From: Herpomyces periplanetae
Lineage: Eukaryota > Ascomycota > Laboulbeniomycetes > Herpomycetales > Herpomycetaceae
DNA: 38,374 nt
Assembly (NCBI GenBank): GCA_009733715.1
Contig: WMKJ01000113.1
Location: forward strand, 1-38,374
Direction: 5' to 3'
Shown here piece after piece: positions 1 to 10,858 of this stretch. The notes beneath the pieces are model-generated. The model saw only the letters and a program-made list of their open reading frames with translations. It searched no databases and had not been told where the DNA came from. Both the position numbers and the translations under genes were made by a program. Positions within the stretch are counted from its first letter, which is position 1. Each line of letters opens with the position of its first letter.

Positions 1-1732
1 CACTGTATTGTTTTTTGTGAAGTATGGCATGCTGTACTTTGGGATGCGTTTCGAGCAATTGGTCAATCATGGCTTCATACTCCTTTCGCTCAACCGGTCT
101 ATGCTCCAGGTTTTCCTTATTGATAATGCTTGCAATGTCTATATCACTACTTCCAGGCTTTGAAAACGCTCGTGAAAGCATTTGCTTAGCAACATACCTC
201 GTGATTTTCTGCGTGTATACATAATATATTATGTTTGCCAAAACGTTAAACGGTACAACATGAGATGACCACGGTTTCTTAGATTTTGCAAAGAGAGAAT
301 TGAGCTCAACGAGTAACCAGTTGCACACGTCTCGCCCCACGAACTTTGGTGTAGGTATCTTATTAACTTGTACGAGGTGATTAACAGCTGTAACCGATTT
401 AAAATAATACTCGAGTTGTGCGCCTTGCGAGGTGTATATCAGATTTATTGCCGACTGTAATGGGAGTTGGTACGGTCCAGATTGTTGAGTTAACAGCTGA
501 ATGTAATCATCGGGTAACTTTGGCATGGTAGTTTTGAGTTGTTCAATAAGATTGTGACCGATAAGAATTGGTCCAATCTCAGGATCACGCATATACCTGT
601 AATCCTGATGACTTTCTTTGGATCTGAGGCTTGTTGTGTTAGTACTTCCAATAAACCATCTGCGAGTTTCACTCATTACAGCACCGTTGTTTTCAAGGAT
701 GTAGATCTGACGATTCGCTTCAGCTGTAATGGCCTTTTCGAGATATTTATATCCACTGATATTCTTTATTTCTGTGTGCGGGCTCGCGACAGTACGTGAG
801 CCAAGTACTTTGTGTACAGAAACATTGGCATCAACGCGAAGGGCACCCAGCTCAATACTAGCATGTAAGGCATCAACTAGTTTGAGGGTTGTCGCGACCT
901 TTTTCACAAAAGCCGAAGCGGTACGGGGAGAGTGAATATGTGGATGGGTAACGATTTCAATGAGTGGATGGGAAGCACGATTGAAATCTAGTAAAGTTGC
1001 ACCGTTACATTGTGTAAGAGACTTTGCAGTATCTTGTTCCAAATGTATTTGTTTGATACCGATGGTAACGGAATGGCCATCTTCAAGAGAAATTCCATCA
1101 TATTGTAAAAGATTTAGATGGCCATGAGTAGCGAATGGCTGAAAGAATTGGGTGAGTTGATATCCAAGCGGCTGATCGTGGTAAAAGTAATGTTTTCTGT
1201 CAAAGTAGCTACGATTATTGACATGACAATTCAGGGCCAAGGCCGCTCGTATCGCGGGAATGAGTACGGAGGGCTGAAACTGCGGTTGCGAACCGGGAAG
1301 AGCGAGGTCAAAGAAGGCAACATGTGAATTAGGAGGGTCATTGGATGCTGCTGACGTGGTAGTCGCCGAAGAAAATAATTTACACTTTGAATTAAGTTCT
1401 GCATGTATTTCTAGGCCGATGGTTAATTTCCAGGGAGAAACTGACGTATGGGGAGGGGAAGGTAGCGTAGCTTCATCATGAGCTTGGGCTAAAATAGGTG
1501 GATGGGGTGAGCTGGTATAATGGGATTCTTTAGTAGAAAGAAGATATGGTACAGTATTTTTAAGTGAATCATTATGTTTGAAAGATTTTGAGAGCTTTGT
1601 GTGTCGTATTACACGTGTAAAATAAAACGGATAATACGATGTGAAGATGGACTTGGATAGGCGTAATGAAAGCCAATTCGAGGTAAACTTATGAGCACAT
1701 CTGTAAAACCTAGAAGAGAGTAAAAAGTTCAT
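1..1732 (-). CDS. GatB/PET112: Mitochondrial glutamyl-tRNA(Gln) amidotransferase subunit B, 3' end cut by window
   Basis: GatB is the kinase/transamidase-side subunit of GatCAB/GatFAB, which converts Glu-tRNA(Gln) to Gln-tRNA(Gln) in mitochondria. One uninterrupted frame of about 577 codons runs from ATG 1732-1730 off the left edge, so the C-terminal tail domain is outside. The first ~95 residues are rich in Ser, Lys, Arg and Tyr with few acids, as expected of a mitochondrial presequence. Family motifs follow in order: GLEIHAELN (~residue 104), YFYHDQPLGYQ, IHLEQDTAKS, DFNRASHPLIEIVTHP, LRVDANVSVH, TEIKNISGYKYLEKAI, ETRRWF and DYRYMRDPEIGP. No introns or breaks are seen. It is divergent from the Ubp14 gene across 1.75 kb. 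Identification rests on recognising these motifs and is strong. Confidence 0.93.
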   Translation of the reverse strand, partial: MNFLLSSRFYRCAHKFTSNWLSLRLSKSIFTSYYPFYFTRVIRHTKLSKSFKHNDSLKNTVPYLLSTKESHYTSSPHPPILAQAHDEATLPSPPHTSVSPWKLTIGLEIHAELNSKCKLFSSATTTSAASNDPPNSHVAFFDLALPGSQPQFQPSVLIPAIRAALALNCHVNNRSYFDRKHYFYHDQPLGYQLTQFFQPFATHGHLNLLQYDGISLEDGHSVTIGIKQIHLEQDTAKSLTQCNGATLLDFNRASHPLIEIVTHPHIHSPRTASAFVKKVATTLKLVDALHASIELGALRVDANVSVHKVLGSRTVASPHTEIKNISGYKYLEKAITAEANRQIYILENNGAVMSETRRWFIGSTNTTSLRSKESHQDYRYMRDPEIGPILIGHNLIEQLKTTMPKLPDDYIQLLTQQSGPYQLPLQSAINLIYTSQGAQLEYYFKSVTAVNHLVQVNKIPTPKFVGRDVCNWLLVELNSLFAKSKKPWSSHVVPFNVLANIIYYVYTQKITRYVAKQMLSRAFSKPGSSDIDIASIINKENLEHRPVERKEYEAMIDQLLETHPKVQHAILHKKQYS

Positions 1733-3486
1733 TGAAGAGCCCAAAAAATTAAATAAAAAGTTAATTAACGGTAAAACTCCATTTAAACTTTACCAATACA
1801 AAACATCATGACACGTCAATTGTTCGACTAAAATATCTTCACCAACTTTCTTTACCCTCGAAAATACTACAATACAATTCACAAGCCACTTCTATGCGCC
1901 ACTGCGAGTCACTGAATAATCACGTGCTTAACTAGTTATGAGACGAGATTGAAGTGTCATCTGGAGTATGGGATGGAACCGATTTGGGGAAGGTGCGAAC
2001 AAGTTTCGGGAAGGTATTATCGGAGATTTAGTGTTTCGAAAAAGTGTGAATGAAATTTTGGTTATAAATGGAAGGTATCGGGATTCGGGTTTTTGACAGT
2101 TGGGTCGGTATCCAGAAATTTTCATGGAACTGAGAGTTAACGGGGAATTGAATAGAGATTAATTCGGAGTTCCCGGTACAGAATAACTTTAAGACCGATT
2201 AGTCCGTTAATTATTCTTTCGGGATCCGCATAAATTAGGCCTTTAGTTAACCATTTCAGAGAAAGTTCATACATATAAGAATTCATATTGAATTGGGAAA
2301 ATTCTGGGCACCGTATGGTATAGTTTGACAAGAATTAATTTGACATCTAGTAATCTGATCTGATGCAGGTTGGTTTGACCCTCGTTTCGTATATACACTT
2401 TTTGGTTACTATGCTTCTATGGGAATATTTCCATCGTCACTATGTTCAATACGTTTCCATATTTTCCCATTATTGGTTAAATAGTTGATTAATATTTCAA
2501 AATCTTGTCCACGTCTGAAATCTAATTATACTTTTACAGGTTATTGCAATTCATTTAGCCTAAATTTAACAATTTTTAAGCCTGTACATTGTATACTCAA
2601 GCAGTAAAATAGGTATACTTATAGATTTAATAAACCACGCAAATTCTTCTCTCCATCTTAATACACAATATAATTTTTTATATAAAGGTAAACTCATTCA
2701 AGTTTTCATCAGGCAGCTACTAAATATTTGTACACATTGTATTGGCATATCAGTCATAGGTTATCACCCGTAATCAAACAGTCCATTATCATCCAATATT
2801 ATACAGATTTTAAGAGTAGATCAAGGAAAAAATATAATTGGGTATAATTGATCACAAGTAACATCTCGTACGGTTAAAATATGCACAATAAGATAATCAT
2901 GCACCTATTCGATCTTTACTCCATGGAAAATTAGGAGTGGCAAAGTAACATGAACGATTTAGTTATATACAGTTTCTATTATAATAGTCGATTTCTCACT
3001 GGGTAATCTAGAGAATAGCAATCCTACCAATCTCCATTCATCCTTTCCCAACATCGACAAGATATTGGACAAAGTAATTTATATTTCGAAAATTAAAAAC
3101 AAAAAAATCATAAAAGTCCAAGTTACCCTTGTACGCATCTTTACATCTGATGGTTGTCACGCAATTTTAAGATGAAATTAGTAATTCGACCATACATGGA
3201 TAATACGCGCGAAAATGGGGAGTGGACTTGTTCACCTTTGTAGATTACTGGCCGGTCAAAGATTTATTCATCACGAATTTAACTACATTTTCTAGAGTTC
3301 ATCTAGCGGGAAATAAATATTTCTAATTTTGTAAGTGGATTTGAATTGAAAATAATGGCTAAATATTAAATCAATATACGCTAATGAATACTCACACATG
3401 AGAATATTATTTTCGGAGTAGTTCTTCTACAAGATACTTTATTCCACAAAAAATTCAAAAGTTTATGCACCATATGATTTAACGTG
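1733..3486. other. Divergent intergenic region GatB / Ubp14
   Basis: AT-rich 1.75-kb spacer between two divergent starts; it should hold both promoters. All frames are short and broken and I recognise no exon, tRNA or repeat. The only motif worth naming is ATCACGTG at 1919-1926, 187 bp upstream of GatB. Confidence 0.6.
1919..1926 (+). promoter_or_regulatory. RTCACGTG (Cbf1-type E-box) upstream of GatB
   Basis: ATCACGTG matches the Cbf1 bHLH consensus RTCACRTG and lies 187 bp upstream of the GatB ATG. It is one of six RTCACGTG sites found by eye in the window. Factor binding is inferred from the motif only. Confidence 0.3.
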
Positions 3487-6092
3487 ATGGCTTGTAAACA
3501 TTTAACAAATTTAAAAGATCTGAAGCCACCTCGTCCTAATCAAGTTGTCTATCGAGAAGAATGCGTTTATTGCTTTGATACTATAGACAACCGATGTGGC
3601 ATAGACGTATGTTTGATATGTTTCACTGGGCACTGCTCAGGAGAGAGAAATCATTCTCAAGTTCACTTGGAAAGGAGTGGACATTCACTTATTTTGAATA
3701 TACGTAGAAAACGTAAAGTTACCAATGTTACAAACAAAAGTTTGCCAACAAAACTTTGTATTATGGGGGAAAATGAGCAGAGTAAATATGACTATGAAAC
3801 ATCGGTCAATTGTCTTGAATGCCAGCTTAACAACATTAATCATGATAATGATGCTAATCTGAAAATTTTTATTGATTCTATTATGAAAGCTCACACATCT
3901 ACACAGCGTGAAGAAATAAAATCATGGGAAAACAGCCTAACCTTTTGCGAACATACTAAGTGTATTGAGCAGTTTACAGGACATAGTTTAGAGACGCTAA
4001 ACTTGACAAAATGTTCCGAGTGTGATTTAAAGCAAAACCTTTGGCTTTGTCTCACCTGCGGAAATGTTGGATGTGGAAGAGCACAATGGGGTAGTGTTGG
4101 AGGGAATTCCCATGCACTAGCGCATAACAATATGACGAATCATCCGGTAACCGTTAAATTGGGATCGCTCACGGTAGACGGGACTGCGGACGTTTTCTGT
4201 TATACGTGCCAGGAAGAGAGAATCGATCCTAATCTAGTGGATCACTTAGCTCACTGGAATATTGATCTTAAAACTCACGAAAAAACGGAAAAAAGTTTAT
4301 CGGAAATTCAAATTGAGCATAACCATAGTTGGGAATTTTCCATGACGAATGAGAATGGAAACGAGCTAGTTCCAGTTTACGGTCCGGGCTTAACGGGGTT
4401 GAAGAATTTAGGAAATAGTTGTTATATCAACAGTTGTCTTCAAGCTGTATTTTCATTACCAGAATTTCGTAATAGATTTTTTGTGGAAGATACCGAATTA
4501 ACGGTTTCGGCTAATCCGCCGGAAGATTTGGAAGTTCAGTTACGAAAACTGGGGGATGGATTACATTCGGGACGTTACGCTAGTATGTGTTCTGATTTAG
4601 TGAGCATTGATAATGTACAAACGAACGGAAATCATCCGGTAACATGGCAAAAGGGTATACTACCGTCTATGTTAAAGTACGTGGTTGGTAAGGATCATGC
4701 AGAATTTGCGTCACAACGTCAACAGGACGCATTCGAATTTTTAATACACTTATTCGAACTTATAAGTAAAATGCCTCATTCATCGAAAGATTTAAATCCA
4801 GTTGAGTCGTTTAGATTCGCTTTGGAGCAAAAGCTCAAGTGTATGTCGTGTCACAAAGTTCGGCTACTGGTGGACGTGCAAGACAATATATCTATATATA
4901 TACCGGCAAAGCGTAAAGTAAAAGCTCATGCTACGGATAACGATTTGAGGAGGGGCAATGGTGGAGGCAGTAAAGATGAAGAGTTTGAACCAGTATCATT
5001 GAAGGAATGCATTGACTTATTTACTTCACCAGAAGTGGTAGATTTGAAATGTTCAGGTTGTGGAAGTACACAAGGTTTTACTAAACAGGTACGATTTAAA
5101 ACTTTTCCCCGGAATTTGGTGATAAATGCGAGAAGATTCGAACTGGTTAATTGGGTTCCAACTAAACGGGACGTACCAGTAATTGTTGATGATGAAGGGT
5201 TGGATTTAAGCAAATACAAAGCGCAGGATCTGGAGGTGGGAGAGGAATTAATGGAAGATGATGATGATATGGAATATAGTGAAAGGAGAGGGTTTAGTCC
5301 GAATGAGGAAGCCTTGGTAATGTTAGAATCTATGGGATTTCCACGAATTCGATGTGAAAAGGCGCTTGAAGCTACGGGAAATAATGATGTAGAAGCAGCA
5401 TCGAATTGGATATTCGAGCATATGGATGATCCGACGATTGATGAGCCAAAGAGTAAGGAAGAAAAGAGTTTAAAACGAAAAGCTGGGATTGCGATAAAGA
5501 ATGAAGAAGTAATGGAGCAATTGAAGAGTATGGGTTTTTCGGAAGGACGGATTAAACGGGTTATGAGGAAGTTTTCTCATATATCAGAAATGATCGAATG
5601 GTTATTTAGCAATGCGGCCAGCTCGGATGATGAAGATGAAATGGCTGATAATACAAGTGAGGAGAATGTTTCAACTACGACGGTGAAGCCTGAGTCGGAG
5701 AATATATTAGCGGGACAGACGGATTGTTCCGCTAAGTACTATTTGGAGAGCGTTATCTGTCACAAAGGTTCTTCGATACATGCAGGGTAAGTTTTTAAGT
5801 GATAAGTTATCCTTGTTTGGAGAGGGAATGGTTGATTAGACGTTAAGGTGGCGATGTAAATTGAATGGGGATGAGTGTCACATCAAAAAAAACGGTTTAT
5901 AATGCTTGCTTTAACATTGACTAACGTGTGTTAACGGAAAACTCATTTAGACATTATGTTTCATTTGTACGAAAGGAAATTGACGGTCGGATTAAATGGG
6001 TGTTGTTTAATGACGAGAAAGTAGCTGTTGCTTCCAAGGATGCCGATGAAATGAAAAAGTTTGCCTACATCTATATTTTTCGCATGGTATAG
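3487..6092 (+). CDS. UBP14: Ubiquitin carboxyl-terminal hydrolase Ubp14/USP5 (isopeptidase T)
   Basis: This protease takes apart unanchored polyubiquitin chains and so sustains proteasome flux. Exons are 3487-5786 and 5951-6092, giving 813 aa, close to the usual fungal Ubp14 length. The intron 5787-5950 has GTAAGT, a gactaacg branch site and TTTAG, and splits the codon for the Gly between HAG and HY. ATG 3487 is chosen because it gives the family start MACKHL; the GTG just before it is not needed. Seen in order: N-terminal zinc-finger-like segment (1-75), ZnF-UBP (~152-250, [28 protein letters not shown]), Cys box GNSCYIN with Cys312, two UBA domains (~606-645 and ~672-710, both with SMGF) and the His box HAGHYVSF with His768. 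All catalytic residues are present. Without splicing the protein would lose its His box. Confidence 0.96.
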
Positions 6093-6521
6093 ACCAGGTT
6101 CCAGGTAACGGATGGACTCAAGAGTTAAAAGGGGACCAAATGAAAGTTGGTAACTGAGTTTCAAGCATCATATTCTTTGTTATTTATACTACTTTTTTTT
6201 ACCCGTCTCGTTCAGTGTAAGTCCACATTAACTATTCCAAACCTGATAATTCAAATTAATATGTTATACATACTAATTAAGTATAAAGTATGAAGGAAAA
6301 ATTTACTGGCATGATAAAGTCTAAGTGAAATTGACAGTATAAAATAATTAAATAGTGTAGATGTTGTAAAAATTAAGTTAAACTTACCCAAACAAATCTT
6401 ACACCTTCCTCCCGTTTGAAAAATCCCCCGAAAGTAATTACTCTTTTTAGACATATTTCCGTCCCGTTTTCATCTCGTCTCAACATCCTCCCCAAAATCT
6501 GAAACGCTAGGAGTTGTCACT

Positions 6522-6543
6522 GCCACAGACACTCTACTGTGGC
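6522..6543. repeat. Perfect inverted repeat, 7-bp arms
   Basis: GCCACAG (6522-6528) and CTGTGGC (6537-6543) are perfect reverse complements around an 8-nt loop, 430 bp downstream of the Ubp14 stop. It could be an RNA hairpin in a long 3' UTR or a dyad binding site; the sequence does not decide. Confidence 0.5.
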
Positions 6544-6610
6544 TTGATTTGAAGAATGTGTCATGTGACGGGCCAATTGGAAGGATGGAAGTGGGTAGGG
6601 GCATGTATTG

Positions 6611-6670
6611 TGGTGATGGTGGTGGTGGTAGTGGTGGCATGGGTACGGGTATAGGTATGGGTATGGGTGT
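6611..6670 (+). repeat. GGT / GGGTAT-rich tract with a possible G-quadruplex
   Basis: GGT triplets are followed by irregular GGGTAC/GGGTAT units. The four GGG runs at 6641-6643, 6647-6649, 6659-6661 and 6665-6667 have loops of 3, 9 and 3 nt, which meets a relaxed G4 pattern on the + strand. It is non-coding, about 0.9 kb before IscU. Confidence 0.5.
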
Positions 6671-7558
6671 AGAATAGGAATTTGTATCGTAATGTGGTGG
6701 AGGGTAAAGTGTAAGGGATATTTTAATTTGATAGCATGTATGAAAAATGTTTGACGAATTAAAGGTTTAAGAGAAAGGCTGATTAAACCTTGAGTAAATA
6801 GATTAATTTATACATATATCAAGGTTTTATAGTAGTATCTCATTATTCGATTGCATACTGTACACTACCACAAAATTTACCCAAAGAATTCCCACAGCCT
6901 ATGAATAATTATTTTAATATACTAACTTACACTATGCAATATACTGTAAACTCACACTCCCCAACCAACCCCTACCTTCATTTACTCCCTACCAACCAAA
7001 CTTCTCCATCATAAAATCCCAACCCCGCCACATCCGCCACATTTTGTAATTAGTCATCAGGGAAGAATTCGGCGCGGTTTGGGCAGTATTATGAGAGGAT
7101 TTGGAGCTTGGACGAGTATGAGTACGAGTGTGGTAGCGTGTGTATATACATGAGAATACCATAACCAACTAAATATTTTATCACGCAAAAATTTTATGCA
7201 GGTATATAAAGTGTATTGGAAAATGTATGTTTATACAAATTCCATTCTTATCTCTTTGAAACTTTGACGATTAAACTAACTTGCTATTATCATACAGCGG
7301 ATCTACTTCTATAGGACATTCTCAGTTTATTATGTGGGCTTGATTTGCTTTTGCAGGTGAACTTGAAATTTATTATTCATTACGGTTTTTCATTCGAATA
7401 GTTTGACAAAGTTTGAAGCGATTTATCGAACTTTCAACGATATATTTGTCGAGCCAAAGTTAGTATCAACCTTATTACCACGGCAAACAGGCTTATCGGA
7501 ACGATTTTTAATTTCACCTGTACAAGCAAGATATACTAGAGCTAATATAGTAAATCCG

Positions 7559-8315
7559 ATGTACGGTGTAAGCCGAGGAATTTTTAACAAACCCACGATT
7601 TTTTCTCACCAAAAGATTCACAAAACCATGTTGCCCCGGCTATATTACTCTATGTTAGCTAAGTCTCATATGTTTGTCTTGCCTATGAGGCCACGATTAT
7701 CTCATTTAAACAAGCGATTTTACCATGAAAAAGATAAGTGTTACAACGGGACAGCATGCGTACTCTGAAAGTGCGTAGTTCGTTGAATAATAACTGCTAA
7801 CATTCGGTGCACTGCTCGATCATTATAATAAGCCTCGTAACGTCGGCTCCATGTCAAAAAATGACTCGGATGTTGGAACTGGATTAGTAGGAGCCCCTGC
7901 GTGCGGCGATGTCATGAAACTTCAAATCAGAGTTGATCCTAATAACAAGACTATAAGCGATGTAAAATTTAAGACATTTGGTTGCGGTTCTGCCATAGCA
8001 AGTTCCAGTTACTTAACGGAGCTAGTACGTGGTATGAAGCTTGAAGATGCGGCAAAGATACGAAATACCGAAATAGCGAAGGAGCTTTGTTTACCACCTG
8101 TTAAACGTAAGTTGTCCGGTGATGAGTGTACAAGTTGGTATATGAATAGGTGGATTTGCTAATTGTGCTTAGTGCATTGTTCAATGCTTGCGGAAGACGC
8201 TATTAAATCTGCGATATCGAATTATTACGCAAAGAATCCCCAAGCTCGTCCGACAAACCTTGTGCCGTCTGACGTTACTCCGAAAGTCGACACTGAAGTT
8301 GTTACGTCCTCGTGA
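7559..8315 (+). CDS. ISU1: Mitochondrial Fe-S cluster assembly scaffold IscU
   Basis: IscU is the scaffold on which the cysteine desulfurase Nfs1 and frataxin build [2Fe-2S] clusters in the mitochondrial matrix. Exons are 7559-7733, 7813-8106 and 8173-8315 (203 aa). Joining them gives YHEKVLDHYNKPRNVGS and then an almost unchanged IscU core. Cluster ligands are present: Cys89 (PACGD, with Asp91), Cys116 (FGCGSAIASSS) and Cys159 (LHCSML); LPPVK, the Hsp70 binding motif, is at 152-156. Position 161, next to the last Cys, is Met as in frataxin-dependent eukaryotic forms. The N-terminal ~57 residues are basic with no acids before the YHEK segment, fitting a matrix presequence. ATG 7559 is the first in frame; ATG 7628 would give a shorter, more usual leader (180 aa). 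The second intron ends in TTAG. The first intron is AT-AC (separate entry). Downstream is a 4.8-kb gene-free stretch. Confidence 0.95.
7734..7812 (+). other. AT-AC intron of IscU (intron 1, 79 nt)
   Basis: The intron begins ATAAGTGTTA and ends CGGTGCAC. The splice restores V59 (G|TG) between the conserved YHEK and LDHYN. No GT-AG alternative keeps the frame: any 3' site upstream of 7800 leaves the in-frame TAA at 7798-7800, and no AG exists from 7801 to 7814. Donor ATAAGT and branch GCTAAC look U2-type rather than U12-type (ATATCCTT). Confidence 0.85.
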
Positions 8316-9793
8316 AGTGTGAGGAGCGATTAATTTTACGATACACTTAACGGTAAAAGTTTGATGTTTGGATCCTCGTGGTTTTTGTGTCAATGACGAT
8401 TCGCATGCACCAACCCATGCGGGAGGACGGGCATACCATGCTGTTCGCAGAGTTATCAGGGCACAGTTTTATTACTAGTAACATGAGTATCCTGTTCACC
8501 CATTTTGCGATGTTATGTCTGAGCAATTATTGAAGGGCGACAGCAGGCTTGGTTTATCGGGAGAGAGGGCCAAGCTAACCTGTATTTATCGTCGCTATCA
8601 TGATTCACGATGTAATTTTCCTATGAGTTAGCCCTGTATACCATTTTATCGAAATGCTTGTTAAGTTTTATTGTATGAGGAACTGATGTATACGAATCAA
8701 GGCTTTTTTGCACTGGCCCTCGTACAATTATAAACTGTACTGGAATTTAGACTTGGTCATATGAATACACATACACGTTTACATATACATATACGAATTT
8801 GTACATGTTCGTTTGGGTGACAAAATGTTTGGTTTACGTATTGTTTTGTAGGATGAAAGGTAAAGGTGAGAGTGATGAATCGAAGATGGTTGACATGGAC
8901 GTTCACCTGGGTTAAGCGGAGAAAAGGGAAGGGTAATAATGGAGTATTTTTAAGTTGACCGGGCAGCTTGATATGTTTCGAGGCTGGCAGACATTGCCTG
9001 AGTGGAAGGGAGGAAAGGTGAAAATGAGCATATCCACAATTATGCTTGGAAGTGTAAAGCCAGCTGGTTATGTAGTAGATGCAAGGGCAAATGTGCCAAT
9101 GAGAGAAAAGGGAAATAGAGTGGAAGATATTGGTATACATTTATTTAGCGATTGGAAATGTTAATGGGAAAAAGTGTATAGGAATGGTGAGGAAGTTAAC
9201 CGATTCGGAATTATATATACAGACTTTTAAGGTCAAGGGAAAAGATGAAGGAGAGGAACGATTTAAAGGAATGGAGTAAATAGAGTAGTGATAATTATGG
9301 ATTTAGTCGATTTGGGATTAATTTTTGCTTTGGATAAATGAGTCTATACAAAAACGCATTTATTGGAAGGTAACAATAACAGGAGGTAGTGTTTAGAGAT
9401 GTGAAGTAAGGAGAAGCGGACAGTTGAAAGTGTTATGGTAGGATTGGGATTAAAGTGAATATGAATATAACAATGTATGGACATGGGCGTAAGAAATAGT
9501 GTTACAGTTTTCTTGCACAGTGAGGGATGTAGCTAGCGGGGCCTACAAGGAAGGGAGACAGGTGGGCGGTGTGGTAGATTTTACGAATGGAATGGGTAAA
9601 TTAACGGATACATGAGAGTAAACGTGTCTCACGAATACAGTGAATCACGATTAGTACAGAATACAAGAGGAGCAAGGAATAGCGGTTGAAATAATGGAAC
9701 GAATTGAACAAATCATCACCAAACGAGGTAGTGAGTAGTTATTGAAGTAAGGGAGGGAATATGAAGGGTTAGCGGACCAACCAACTTTCCCAT

Positions 9794-9823
9794 GAAGGAA
9801 AAAAGGAAGGGGAAGGAGAAAAA
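9794..9823 (+). repeat. 30-nt polypurine run
   Basis: Only A and G occur over these 30 bases, at the end of the purine-rich block 8960-9850. Such runs can form triplex or R-loop structures; no function can be read here. Confidence 0.6.
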
Positions 9824-9994
9824 CAAGCCGAGAAGAAGACAAAAATCAAAGTTCAAAATTCGAAATTTACTAAAAATCGACGAAAAATTTCCAGCAAAAA
9901 GCTTTTCGGCGCAAACTTAAATCCCCACCCGAAGTACCACCGAACTTCTACCGGCACTCCGCCGAGTTTCCCCCGAGCCACTGCACCGCCGCCG

Positions 9995-10002
9995 CACGTG
10001 AC
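9995..10002 (-). promoter_or_regulatory. CACGTGAC (Cbf1-type E-box) in a GC-rich patch
   Basis: The reverse complement is GTCACGTG, matching RTCACRTG. It sits in a GC-rich patch (about 9900-10030) that follows the purine-rich block, a plausible distal promoter for the WOPR gene 3.1 kb downstream or for an unseen transcript. Confidence 0.25.
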
Positions 10003-10838
10003 TATGTCTTAAGGTAAAACGGCGTCGATGCGCGGGACGTGGAGAAGAAATCGAAAGGTTTTGGTGAAATTGCCGGAGAAAAAGTGATTTAGTTAATTAT
10101 TTCCGAGTTATTCGTTTTAAAGTATGGCGTTGGTAAATCTAGTGGTCTGCCGCAATTTCCTTGTATCGTTGACATTAGGTTTATCGGGCAAGGTCAAGCT
10201 TGTCTTTCCATGTGGGTGTGCGCATGCGTGTGCGTGTACATCTTCATGTGCATGTATTTGAATTAATTATATTCGGATTTTTCTACCGACAAGATTTACG
10301 AATTAATCGATAGAATGGTCAGTACGGTATTTGTATCGACGATAAATTTATCGCGTAAGCTAATTGATATATTATTATCATCATCTCAGTATTTGTTCAG
10401 ACAATTTTACCATTTGTGCCCGAGTTTACATGCATAAAATCATATTGGGATATGTATATGCATGCCGGTTGCGTGGATTTCATTTAATTCAATGGGCTAA
10501 TTTTTCTATCAATCTGCCCGCCTAATATTAAAAAAAAATTATAATTATTCGGCTATAAGGTTGCTTTTATGTTAACGTAGGATGTATGTGTGTTCGTGTG
10601 CGTGTACATATACGTGTGTCTGTACCCCTTTCCTCTCATTGTGTCGGTGATGAGAAGAAGGGTACCAATCTTCCAGGCCAACTTCTTCAATTGCTTAACA
10701 CCCTTTCATTTCTTAATCAGTTGGAGATTATGACGTAGAAATGATTGAATACCCTCAAGTTAAGTACCCGTGAAACTCACCCTCACTATGCTACTACTAA
10801 CTTTGCGAACCAGATTAACGTACGTGCGTGCGTGTGTC

Positions 10839-10858
10839 CATGCATGCATGCATGCATG
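10839..10858. repeat. (CATG)5 microsatellite
   Basis: Five perfect CATG units, self-complementary, flanked by GT/GC-alternating sequence. Non-coding. Confidence 0.8.

Larger units (their letters stand above)
6093..7558. other. Intergenic region Ubp14 to IscU
   Basis: No recognisable gene. It holds the Ubp14 3' region, a perfect 7-bp inverted repeat (6522-6543), a GGT/GGGTAT-rich tract (6611-6670) with a possible G-quadruplex, and the IscU promoter and leader. A good 3' splice site pattern (ACTAAC at 7275-7280, AG at 7296-7297) hints at an intron in the IscU 5' UTR. The IscU frame is open without an ATG from 7367 to 7558. Confidence 0.55.

Noticed and set aside
8757-9140. 127-codon - frame
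   Set aside because: Composition follows the purine-rich block; no motif; Cys/His content is scattered without spacing.
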